Under the pieces are notes generated by a model. That model searched no databases. It saw only the letters and a list, made by a program, of their open reading frames with translations, and had not been told where the DNA came from. Shown here in pieces: positions 16,606 through 23,722 of a stretch of 33,413 nucleotides of DNA. Location: the NCBI GenBank assembly GCA_027622655.1, contig JAQBYI010000036.1, positions 1-33,413 on the forward strand. Direction: 5' to 3'. Source of the DNA: Gemmatimonadota bacterium. GTDB lineage: Bacteria; Gemmatimonadota; Gemmatimonadetes; Gemmatimonadales; Gemmatimonadaceae. The translations under genes and the position numbers were made by a program. The stretch's first letter is position 1, and each line of letters opens with the position of its first letter.

Positions 16606-16635
16606 GTTGTAGTTGTAGTTGTAGTTGTAGTTGAG
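16606..16635. repeat. 6-bp tandem repeat in element copy B
   Basis: Four copies of GTTGTA and one GTTGAG lie in the right arm of copy B. They resemble the GTTGCC/GTTGTA runs in the right arm of copy C. Confidence 0.85.
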
Positions 16636-16733
16636 AATGAAGTTGCTGTTACCGTTGCAGTCTCCGCGGTGTTTCTGTGCCGTTCTTCAGTGAATCTCCG
16701 CGGTTCCGCAGTAATACTCAGGAGCTCGCACCG

Positions 16734-18224
16734 ATGTTTGAGGACGCCGAACTAGGCCACACCGTTGCAAAGGACGAGTACACGAAGCGCAGCGCCGAAC
16801 TGCGCCAGGCGCTCCTCGCCGCGCAATACGAACTCAAGGGCTCGCGCGCCTTCCCAGTGATCGTGCTCGTTGGCGGCGTCGAAGGCGGAGGGCGCGGCGA
16901 AACCGTCAACGCGCTGACGTCGTGGATGGATCCGCGACACATCGAGGTGAACGGCATTGGTGAGCCGAGCGACGAGGAGGCCGAGCGACCGCGCCTCTGG
17001 CGGTTTTGGCGGACGCTGCCGGCGGGCGGGCGAATCGGCATTTTCTTCGGCTCGTGGTACACGTGGCCCATCGTGAATGCGGTGATGGAAGAGAAGAAGC
17101 CGCACTGGCCACGTCTCGAAAGCCGCGTGAACGAGATCAACCGGTTCGAGCGCATGCTCGCCGACGAGGGCGCGTTGATTCTCAAGTTCTGGTTCCACCT
17201 GTCCAAAAAGGCGCAGCGGAAACGGCTGAAGGAACTCAAGAAGGATCCGCTCACCCGGTGGCGCGTGACCGCGAAGGACGAGGCGTATTTCAAGCGCTAC
17301 GATCGCTTTCGCGAAGTCTCGGAGCGAGTGCTTCGTGACACGTCGCACGCGTACGCGCCGTGGATCGTGGTAGAGGGCGTGGATTCGCGATATCGCGAAC
17401 TCGCGGTGGCCGGTGAACTCCTCGACGGGCTGCGGCACCGGCTTGCGACACCGGAGGGCCCGAACGCCGTGCCGGCCACACCCGACCCAACACCAAGCAT
17501 CGATACCGACCGGACCGTTCTGACGGAGCTCGACCTTGGGCAGAAGATGTCGCGCAAGGCGTACGACCCGGCGCTCGAGAAGTGGCAGGGCAAGCTGGCG
17601 CTCATGACGCGGCACAAGCGCTTTCGGAAGCACTCTGTGGTGATCGTGTTCGAAGGGAACGACGCCGCAGGCAAGGGTGGCGCCATTCGCCGCCTGGCGG
17701 CTGCCGTGGATTCGCGGATGCTGCGCATCAACGCCGTCGCCGCGCCCACCGACGAAGAGAAATCACATCCGTATCTCTGGCGGTTCTGGCGTCAGTTGCC
17801 GCGCCGCGGAAACATCGCCGTCTTCGATCGTTCCTGGTACGGGCGCGTTCTCGTTGAGCGCGTGGAAGGGTTCTGCTCGATGTGGGACTGGCAGCGCGCA
17901 TACGGCGAGATCAACGACTTCGAGGAAGAGATGACGGCCCACGGCGTCATTGTGGTCAAGTTCTGGCTCGCCATATCGAAGGCGGAGCAGCTCCGGCGCT
18001 TCAAGGAGCGCGAGGCTGTGCCGTTCAAGAAGTTCAAGATCACCGACGAAGATTGGCGAAATCGCAAGAAGTGGGACGCTTACAGTGACGCCGTGTGCGA
18101 CATGGTGGCTCACACATCCACGACTCGCGCGCCGTGGACGCTCGTGGAGGCGAGCAACAAGTACCATGCGCGCGTCAAGGTGCTGCGTACGGTGCACGAC
18201 GCCCTGGAGCGGGCGCTGGACTGA
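16734..18224 (+). CDS. pap: Two-domain polyphosphate:AMP phosphotransferase (PPK2 class II)
   Basis: The start is ATG 16734 with AGGAG at 16720-16724; an in-frame ATG at 16677 lies in the repeat element and is rejected. The 496-residue protein has two tandem PPK2 domains. The second is complete: Walker A E-G-N-D-A-A-G-K-G-G (307-316, Lys314) and Walker B F-D-R-S-W-Y-G-R (Asp365). The first has lost both key residues (G-G-V-E-G-G-G-R-G-E with Arg54 for Lys; F-F-G-S-W-Y with Phe105 for Asp), so it is probably structural. In the studied two-domain enzyme of Pseudomonas aeruginosa only the C-terminal domain is active. The reaction is polyphosphate + AMP to ADP in the cytoplasm. It is unrelated to the exported dehydrogenases around it, and repeat elements flank it on both sides. 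Confidence 0.93.
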   Translation: MFEDAELGHTVAKDEYTKRSAELRQALLAAQYELKGSRAFPVIVLVGGVEGGGRGETVNALTSWMDPRHIEVNGIGEPSDEEAERPRLWRFWRTLPAGGRIGIFFGSWYTWPIVNAVMEEKKPHWPRLESRVNEINRFERMLADEGALILKFWFHLSKKAQRKRLKELKKDPLTRWRVTAKDEAYFKRYDRFREVSERVLRDTSHAYAPWIVVEGVDSRYRELAVAGELLDGLRHRLATPEGPNAVPATPDPTPSIDTDRTVLTELDLGQKMSRKAYDPALEKWQGKLALMTRHKRFRKHSVVIVFEGNDAAGKGGAIRRLAAAVDSRMLRINAVAAPTDEEKSHPYLWRFWRQLPRRGNIAVFDRSWYGRVLVERVEGFCSMWDWQRAYGEINDFEEEMTAHGVIVVKFWLAISKAEQLRRFKEREAVPFKKFKITDEDWRNRKKWDAYSDAVCDMVAHTSTTRAPWTLVEASNKYHARVKVLRTVHDALERALD

Positions 18225-18230
18225 CGCACT

Positions 18231-18486
18231 TACTGCGGAACCGCGGAAACACCGCGGACGCGACTGCGGAGATTCGCGGATACTGCGACAGCAACTGACG
18301 AGGTAACTCCGCGTCCCGGTGAGCGCGGCTCCCCCGGCAGCCCTTGGAGTGTACTCGCAGTTGTTGTAGTCGCAGTTGTTGGTGCTGTTTGCAGTTACCC
18401 TCAGTTGCCGTTGCCGTTGCCGTTGCTGTTGCAGTCTCCGCGAATCTCCGTTCAGTTCTCAGCGCAGTTTCCGCGGTTCGGCAGTA
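18231..18486. repeat. Inverted-repeat-bounded intergenic element, copy C
   Basis: The gap after the polyphosphate kinase gene holds this third copy. Ends 18231-18249 (TACTGCGGAACCGCGGAAA) and 18468-18486 form an inverted repeat with a single mismatch. The left inner part, GCGGAGATTCGCGGATACTGC then GACAGCAA, is nearly identical to copy B. The right arm has GTTGCC/GTTGCT/GTTGCA units (about 18407-18434) running into TCTCCGCGAATCTCCG, as in copies A and B. The middle contains a GC-rich non-repeated stretch (18300-18355). From 18487 to the GMC start nothing further is recognised. Confidence 0.83.
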
Positions 18487-18540
18487 GAAGCCTGCTGCGC
18501 TAGCGTACAAAGCCTCCGCGCGGCATTTTCGACGGATATG

Positions 18541-20232
18541 ATGACCCAACCGAAGCGCCTCGAATACGACGTCTGCATCGTCGGCTCCGGCGCGGGCGGC
18601 GGAATGGCCGCGCATGCGCTGACCAAAGCCGGCGCCAGCGTCGTGATGCTCGAGGCCGGCGGGTGGTGGGACAACACCACGGACTCCAAGATGCTCACGT
18701 TCCCGTGGCAGACGCCGCGGCGTGGCGCGAGCACAAAGGAACGTCCGTTTGGCGAGTACGATGCGTGCATCGGCGGTTGGGATATTGATGGCGAGCCGTA
18801 CACCAAGGCCGACGGCACGCGGTTCGACTGGTGGCGTGCGCGAATGCTCGGTGGCCGCACGAATCACTGGGGCCGCATCTCACTCCGCTTCGGCCCCGAC
18901 GATTTCCGGGGCAAGTCCATGGACGGGCTCGGCGACGATTGGCCCATCTCGTACGACGACGTCGCGCCGTACTACGACAAGGTCGACGACCTCATCGGCA
19001 TCTTTGGATCGAACGAGGGGCTCCGCAATCACCCGGACGGAAATTTCCAGCCGGCCCCCGCGCCACGCTGTCGCGAGGTGATGGTCAAGCAGGCGTCCGA
19101 TCGGCTCGACATCACCTGCATCCCCTCGCGGCTTTCGGTGCTCACGAAGCCTCTGAATGGCCGCATGGCGTGCCACTACTGCGGACAGTGCAATCGCGGC
19201 TGCGCAGCGAACGCGAACTTCACGTCGCCGAATGTGCTGCTTTTCCCGGCGCAGAAGACCGGCAAGCTGACGATCGTCACGAACGCGATGGCGCGCGAAG
19301 TCGAAATCGACAGCAGCGGCCGCGCCACTGGCGTGAACTACGTGGACAAGACAACCGGCGTAGACAAGAACGTGAAGGCGCGCGTTGTTGTTCTCGCAGC
19401 GAGTGCGTGCGAGAGCGCCCGGTTGCTGCTCAACTCGAAGTCTTCACTCTTTCCGCAGGGACTCGCGAACTCGAGCGGCACCGCCGGCAAGTATCTCACC
19501 GACACGACGGGTTCCGGTGTTTCCGGATTCATCCCGCGCATGGTGGACCAGCCGCGCCACAACTGCGACGGCGTCGGCGGAATGCACGTGTATATGCCGT
19601 GGTGGCTCGACAACAAGAAGCTCGACTTTCCGCGCGGCTATCACATTGAAGTGTGGGGCGGGATGGGCGTGCCCGGGCACGGATTCATGGGCGGCATTCA
19701 CCGCTATCCGCCCGGCGGTGGCTACGGCGCGACGCTCAAGAACGACTATCGCAAATACTACGGGACCACGATCGGCTTCGACGGTCGAGGCGAGATGATT
19801 CCGAACGAAAACTCGTACTGCGAAATCGACCCCGACAAGAAAGACCGCTATGGTATTCCAGTGCTCCGCTTCCACTGGGAGTGGACGGACCACGAGCACA
19901 ATCAGGTGAAGCACATGCAGGAGACGTTCCGTTCGCTCATCGCGGAGATGGGTGGCACGGTGTCGGCGCCAATGCCGTCAAAGGAACGCGGATACGGGAT
20001 CTCGAATGGCGGGTCGATCATCCATGAGGCCGGCGGCGCTCGCATGGGAGCTGATTCCTCGACGTCCGTGCTCAACGCGAACTGCCAGGCGCACGACTGC
20101 AAGAATCTGTTTATCGCCGACGGCGCGCCGTTCGTGGGGCAGGCGGACAAGAATCCGACGTGGACGATCATGGCGCTGGCGTGGCGCACAGCAGATGCGG
20201 TCACTGGCATGATGGCGCGGAGGGAGCTGTGA
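18541..20232 (+). CDS. GMC family oxidoreductase, large subunit (second copy)
   Basis: Two adjacent ATGs (18538, 18541) begin a 563-564-residue flavoprotein; a longer upstream frame runs through the repeat element and is rejected. Visible parts are the FAD fold (C-I-V-G-S-G-A-G-G-G, then V-V-M-L-E-A-G), the G-R-T-N-H-W-G segment, a cysteine cluster Cys211-x2-Cys214-x2-Cys217-x3-Cys221 (C-H-Y-C-G-Q-C-N-R-G-C), and the C-terminal GMC domain with I-I-H-E-A-G-G-A-R-M-G and K-N-P-T-W-T. Domain order and cysteine cluster match the first GMC enzyme, but the sequences differ widely, so this is an old paralogue with its own substrate or stereochemistry. It has no signal peptide and is followed directly by its subunit 3 partner. 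Confidence 0.9.
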   Translation: MTQPKRLEYDVCIVGSGAGGGMAAHALTKAGASVVMLEAGGWWDNTTDSKMLTFPWQTPRRGASTKERPFGEYDACIGGWDIDGEPYTKADGTRFDWWRARMLGGRTNHWGRISLRFGPDDFRGKSMDGLGDDWPISYDDVAPYYDKVDDLIGIFGSNEGLRNHPDGNFQPAPAPRCREVMVKQASDRLDITCIPSRLSVLTKPLNGRMACHYCGQCNRGCAANANFTSPNVLLFPAQKTGKLTIVTNAMAREVEIDSSGRATGVNYVDKTTGVDKNVKARVVVLAASACESARLLLNSKSSLFPQGLANSSGTAGKYLTDTTGSGVSGFIPRMVDQPRHNCDGVGGMHVYMPWWLDNKKLDFPRGYHIEVWGGMGVPGHGFMGGIHRYPPGGGYGATLKNDYRKYYGTTIGFDGRGEMIPNENSYCEIDPDKKDRYGIPVLRFHWEWTDHEHNQVKHMQETFRSLIAEMGGTVSAPMPSKERGYGISNGGSIIHEAGGARMGADSSTSVLNANCQAHDCKNLFIADGAPFVGQADKNPTWTIMALAWRTADAVTGMMARREL

Positions 20233-20294
20233 CCGAGCGAAGAGAGCGAGTGAAGGGTGAGGTGAACGCGAGGGGTGGGGAGCGAGGAGAGACC

Positions 20295-20915
20295 GTGAGC
20301 GGCGAGCAGCGAGGAGCGGCACCTCAGTCGCGTCGCGACGTCCTCAAAGCCGTCGCGGGCGCGGCCGCTGTCGTCGCGCTCCCGATCACTCCGGCTGATG
20401 CTGAACGCGCTCTCGCGCACGTCGAGGCTGCACTGGAGAGCGAACAGCAAGGCACCGCGTATCGCCCGAAATACTTTCAGCCAGATGAGTGGCGCACGAT
20501 TCGCGTGGTGGCGGACATGATCATTCCGCGCGATGCAAGGTCCGGCAGCGCAACGCAGGCCGGCGTGCCGCAGTACATGGACTTCTTCTGCACCGAGTAT
20601 CCGAGCTATTCATGGATGCGTGAGGCGCTGCGCTGGTTCGACGGCTTTGCGTACAACCGCTTCAAGAAATCGTTTTACCGATGCACTGATCTCGAGCGGC
20701 GCGCGCTCGTTGACCAAGTGGCGTGGCCGGCAAAGACAGCCCCGGAGCTCCGTGAAGGCGCGAACTACTTCAGCCGGCTGCGCGACTTCACGGCGAGCGG
20801 GTTCTTCTCGAGCCAGATGGGCGTGAAGGACATCGGCTACCAGGGCAACGTCGCGATACCTGTCTGGAACGGGTGCCCGCCGGCGGCGCTGAAGCACCTC
20901 GGCGTCGACACCTGA
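20295..20915 (+). CDS. Gluconate 2-dehydrogenase subunit 3 family protein (second copy), Tat signal
   Basis: Two starts compete. GTG 20295 has AGGAGA at 20285-20290 and gives a 206-residue protein with a short lead to the twin-arginine motif (S-R-R-D-V-L-K-A-V-A). GTG 20229 overlaps the GMC stop (GTGA), has GGAGGG upstream and adds 22 residues of low-complexity charged sequence. I prefer 20295, with moderate certainty. After the signal (V-V-A-L-P-I-T-P-A-D-A), the family core is clear: Y-F-Q-P-D-E-W-R-T-I-R-V-V-A-D-M-I-I-P-R-D and F-S-R-L-R-D-F-T-A-S-G-F-F-S-S. It should be the Tat-carrying small subunit for the preceding GMC enzyme. The gene order is reversed compared with the first set, where subunit 3 comes first. 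Confidence 0.85.
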   Translation: MSGEQRGAAPQSRRDVLKAVAGAAAVVALPITPADAERALAHVEAALESEQQGTAYRPKYFQPDEWRTIRVVADMIIPRDARSGSATQAGVPQYMDFFCTEYPSYSWMREALRWFDGFAYNRFKKSFYRCTDLERRALVDQVAWPAKTAPELREGANYFSRLRDFTASGFFSSQMGVKDIGYQGNVAIPVWNGCPPAALKHLGVDT

Positions 20916-20940
20916 CCAGGCTCTACCCGGCAGAAACTGC

Positions 20941-20980
20941 GAGGGGCGGTCCCGAGTATCGGAACCGCCCCTCGTTTTTT
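20941..20980 (+). terminator. Rho-independent terminator of the dehydrogenase cluster
   Basis: GAGGGGCGGTCC (20941-20952) pairs with GGAACCGCCCCTC (20961-20973) around a short loop, followed by GTTTTTT. The T-run is only on the plus strand, so it ends the transcript of the subunit 3 gene 25 bases after its stop. For the converging amidase gene it offers a hairpin without a U-tract. Confidence 0.92.
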
Positions 20981-20991
20981 CATCGGACCGC

Positions 20992-22953
20992 CTATCTCGG
21001 CGAAAGAATCGGAACCTCGGCGATCGGTGCCGCGCTCGCGCTCGTGAACACCGCCACCGACAGCGCGCCCGCGCGGTAGGCCTCGAGCTCTTCGCCCAGC
21101 AACCTGAGTTTGCCACTCGCAGCCAGCATATCGGGACCAAGCACGCGCATTATGACTCGGCTCCTGGCACCGGCCGCAGGTTCCGTGGCGCGACCACTCG
21201 CGTCACGGCTGACGTCGGCACGGCGAATCACGACTGCCGTTACAGCCGCGGCGTTGGTCCCGGCGCGCCTAACTGAATACGCCAGTTCGCTCGTCGACGG
21301 CGTGAACGTGAACCCGACAATCGCCGCGCTTTCCGTTGGACCGACTGTCATGCTGAAGCCCACTGGCGGCGGTACCCGCCCATTGACCAGCGCCGGCGTG
21401 GTGGGCGGCGGGCGCCGCCGCGGCATGGCCTGTTCGTACGCGTAGGCGAACCCGACGAGTCGCGCGTCCGCGAACGGCCGGCCAAGGAGTTCAAGTCCGG
21501 TTGGGAGGCCGTCTGACGTGAATCCTGCCGGCATCGAGATGGCAGGAAGCCCAGCCTGCGCTGCGAGCGCACAACTCGACGTGGTCTGCGCGGCGCCGAC
21601 GAGGACAGGGCGCTCCGGAATAGTGGGGTACGCGAGCGCGTCGAGATTGAGACTGTCCATCAGCGCTACGATTCGAGCGCGGAGCCGCGCCTGACGCGCG
21701 AGCACTTCGCGGTGCTCTTCCGAGTCGCGCGCCGAAATCGTGTCCGCGCCCTTGTGGCGCTCCTCGAGCGATTTGTCGAAGAACCCTCCAGTGACGATCT
21801 CGGTGAGCGAGTTCACCGGCGCGCCTCCAGCGCGGCCGAAATAGTCGATCAGATCAAAGCGCGTCTCCAGAAGGATCGCGCGCGTGCCGCCAATGACGCT
21901 GTCGAAATCCGGCATGTCCACTTCGATGACTTCGGCGCCGAGCGCTGCCATCGATCGGGCGGCGGCGCGAACGGTGTCGTTCACATCACGCTGGCCACCA
22001 CGGAAGTACGGGCGAAAGATTCCGATGCGCGCTCCGCGAAGGGCATCGCGCTGCAGCGCGTCGCCGAACTGGGGAAGGGGACGCCCCTCCATCACCTGCG
22101 TGGCTGGGTCGGCCGGGTCGGGCCCAACGGTGACGTCGAGGCCGATCGCGAGGTCGGTCACCGTACGTGCGAGCGGGCCGGGTACGTCCTGAGTGAGAGA
22201 AAGCGGGATGATACCGTCGAGACTGAACAGTCCGGTCGTCGGCCTGAGGCCGAAGAGCGATCCGAACGCCGACGGAATGCGAATCGAGCCGCACGTATCG
22301 GTGCCCCACCCGATGGCGCCGAAACTCGCGGCCACGGCGGCTCCCGTGCCACCGCTCGATCCGCCGGGGCAACGCGCGGGGTCATACGGATTCAGCGTCT
22401 GGCCGCCGAGCGAGCTGATCGTCGTGATGCCGGATGCGAGCTCGTGCAGGTTCGACTTGCCGAGGATCACCGCGCCCGCCTCGCGCAGTTTCCTCACGAT
22501 GAAGGCGTCGGCGGCGGGGACGTGCGACGCCAGCGCGAGCGATCCGGCGCTAGTGCCGAGTCCTTTGGTGTCGTAGTTGTCCTTGAGAATGATCGGAATG
22601 CCGTGCATCGGGCCGCGGACGGTTCCGGCTCTTCGCTCGGCGTCCATCGCGGCAGCGTCTGCGCGCGCCAGCGGGTTGAGCCGAATCATCGTATTCAGCG
22701 CAGGGCCGGCATGGTCGTATGCGAGGATGCGGGCCAGATACGAGTTGGTGAGGTCCGCCGAGGAGGTGCGACCCGCTGCCATCGCCTCCTGCAGTTCCGT
22801 GATCGACTTTTCAGTGGGGTCGAACGCGGCGGCCCGCTGCGCTGCGGCTTGGGTGTGGGCGACCCTCGGCACAGCTAGCGCGGTCGCAAAAAGGGTCGCG
22901 CTCGCAACGATGCGGCCCACCGCGCGAATGGAGTTGATCGTCGATGTCATCAT
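20992..22953 (-). CDS. Exported amidase signature family enzyme with C-terminal extension
   Basis: Starting at the first of two adjacent ATGs (22953, 22950), this is a 653-residue protein with a signal sequence (A-S-A-T-L-F-A-T-A-L-A-V, cut near T-Q-A). Residues about 45-510 form the amidase domain with its Ser-cisSer-Lys triad: Lys in I-I-L-K-D-N-Y-D, the P-G-G-S-S-G-G-T-G loop, and the nucleophilic Ser in D-T-C-G-S-I-R-I-P-S. The last 120 or so residues are not part of the amidase fold. They look like a beta-rich CHRD-like segment (L-A-Y-S-V-R-R-A-G-T ... L-S-V-A-V-F-T-S-A-S). It would hydrolyse amides (peptide amides, aryl or fatty amides) outside the cytoplasm. It is monocistronic and diverges from the PP2C gene over about 90 bases. 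Confidence 0.9.
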   Translation of the reverse strand: MMTSTINSIRAVGRIVASATLFATALAVPRVAHTQAAAQRAAAFDPTEKSITELQEAMAAGRTSSADLTNSYLARILAYDHAGPALNTMIRLNPLARADAAAMDAERRAGTVRGPMHGIPIILKDNYDTKGLGTSAGSLALASHVPAADAFIVRKLREAGAVILGKSNLHELASGITTISSLGGQTLNPYDPARCPGGSSGGTGAAVAASFGAIGWGTDTCGSIRIPSAFGSLFGLRPTTGLFSLDGIIPLSLTQDVPGPLARTVTDLAIGLDVTVGPDPADPATQVMEGRPLPQFGDALQRDALRGARIGIFRPYFRGGQRDVNDTVRAAARSMAALGAEVIEVDMPDFDSVIGGTRAILLETRFDLIDYFGRAGGAPVNSLTEIVTGGFFDKSLEERHKGADTISARDSEEHREVLARQARLRARIVALMDSLNLDALAYPTIPERPVLVGAAQTTSSCALAAQAGLPAISMPAGFTSDGLPTGLELLGRPFADARLVGFAYAYEQAMPRRRPPPTTPALVNGRVPPPVGFSMTVGPTESAAIVGFTFTPSTSELAYSVRRAGTNAAAVTAVVIRRADVSRDASGRATEPAAGARSRVIMRVLGPDMLAASGKLRLLGEELEAYRAGALSVAVFTSASAAPIAEVPILSPR

Positions 22954-23043
22954 GGCGCACAACTTACGACGCCCCCGGGCGTACCGCATCCGGTCGCTCG
23001 CTCGGTTGACGCCGCACACGCGGAGTCGGCACTTTCTACTCTA

Positions 23044-23676
23044 ATGAATACTCCCGTTCCTACGCGGAAGCCTCGCGACGACGAAATCGACGTGTTCGGC
23101 CTTACGCATCAGGGCAAGGTGCGCAAGAACAATCAGGACCAGTTTCTGTTGGCGTCAATTCACAAGCGCGTGAATGTCGTGCTGACGAGCTTGCCCGAAG
23201 CCCATCGGCACCCGCTGGCCGACGAACGCCTGGCGTTCATCGCCATGGTCGCCGACGGGGTCGGTGGACTGCAGGGCGGCGAGGAGGCGAGCGCGACTGC
23301 GATCGATGCCATGATGGAGTACGTCTCCCATTCGATGGACTGCTACTATCGGGCCGACTCGGGCGAAGAACAGTTTATCGATGAATTGCAGACGGCCGCG
23401 TTCCGCACGCCGCTGTCGAACGTCCTGTCCAGTGCGCTCGGCGGCGACACCGCGATGCCCGTGGTCACGCGCATGCAATCCGAGTGGGGAACCGTCGCGC
23501 TGATCTGCAGCGACGGGCTCACAAAGCATGTCAGTGATGACCAAATCACCAAGCGACTCACTGAGATGACGAGTTCGAAGCAGGTTTGCGAGCAGTTGCT
23601 CCAGGATGCACTGGACGGCGGGGGCACGGACAACATCACGATCATTGTCGGGCGCGCGGTGCCAAAGGCGGCGTGA
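23044..23676 (+). CDS. PP2C-type Ser/Thr phosphatase lacking its central segment
   Basis: This 210-residue protein keeps the N-terminal PP2C motifs (G-K-V-R-K-N-N-Q-D with Asp32; V-A-D-G-V-G-G with Asp71) and the C-terminal ones (N-V-L-S-S-A-L-G-G, C-S-D-G-L with Asp157, G-T-D-N-I-T with Asp196). The segment that normally lies between them, with the G-T-T and G-D-S-R motifs and about 75-80 residues, is absent. Helix residues A-A-F-R (to 121) run straight into T-P-L-S-N-V-L. The frame is unbroken, so it looks like an in-frame internal deletion near 23404. Metal-binding Asps are kept, but central beta-strands are gone, so folding and activity are doubtful. Intact relatives reverse Ser/Thr kinase signalling, and a kinase gene lies downstream at 28071. 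Confidence 0.85.
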   Translation: MNTPVPTRKPRDDEIDVFGLTHQGKVRKNNQDQFLLASIHKRVNVVLTSLPEAHRHPLADERLAFIAMVADGVGGLQGGEEASATAIDAMMEYVSHSMDCYYRADSGEEQFIDELQTAAFRTPLSNVLSSALGGDTAMPVVTRMQSEWGTVALICSDGLTKHVSDDQITKRLTEMTSSKQVCEQLLQDALDGGGTDNITIIVGRAVPKAA

Positions 23677-23722
23677 CAGGACTCGGCCGCACCTTCGCGA
23701 TCATCTCCAACCAGTCTATGCC

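Larger units (their letters stand above)
16426..16721. repeat. Inverted-repeat-bounded intergenic element, copy B
   Basis: The 322-base gap between the first GMC gene and the polyphosphate kinase gene is filled by this element. Its ends, 16426-16450 (CTGAGTACTACAGCGCAACC...) and 16697-16721, are imperfect inverted repeats of about 25 bp around CTGAGTA and AACCGCGGA. Inside, GCGGAGATTCGCGGGTACTGC and CAACAGCAA closely match copy C. Two tandem arrays are present: 11-bp units in the left arm and 6-bp units in the right. The last base of the right end is part of the AGGAG used by the next gene. No coding function is visible. Confidence 0.85.

Noticed and set aside
16677-16733. Upstream ATG for the phosphotransferase gene
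   Set aside because: The extra 19 residues come from the repeat element; ATG 16734 has a proper AGGAG.
16426-18486. Composite transposon
   Set aside because: The two flanking elements encode no transposase and their outer ends differ; kept only as a hypothesis of movement in trans.
20229-20294. N-terminal extension of the second subunit 3
   Set aside because: The stretch is purine-rich and low in complexity; GTG 20295 has a good binding site close to the Tat motif. The GTGA overlap at 20229 keeps it possible.
22954-23043. Promoter for the PP2C gene (TTGACG at 23006)
   Set aside because: No -10 hexamer occurs 16-18 bases downstream; the TACTCT at 23037 is too far away.
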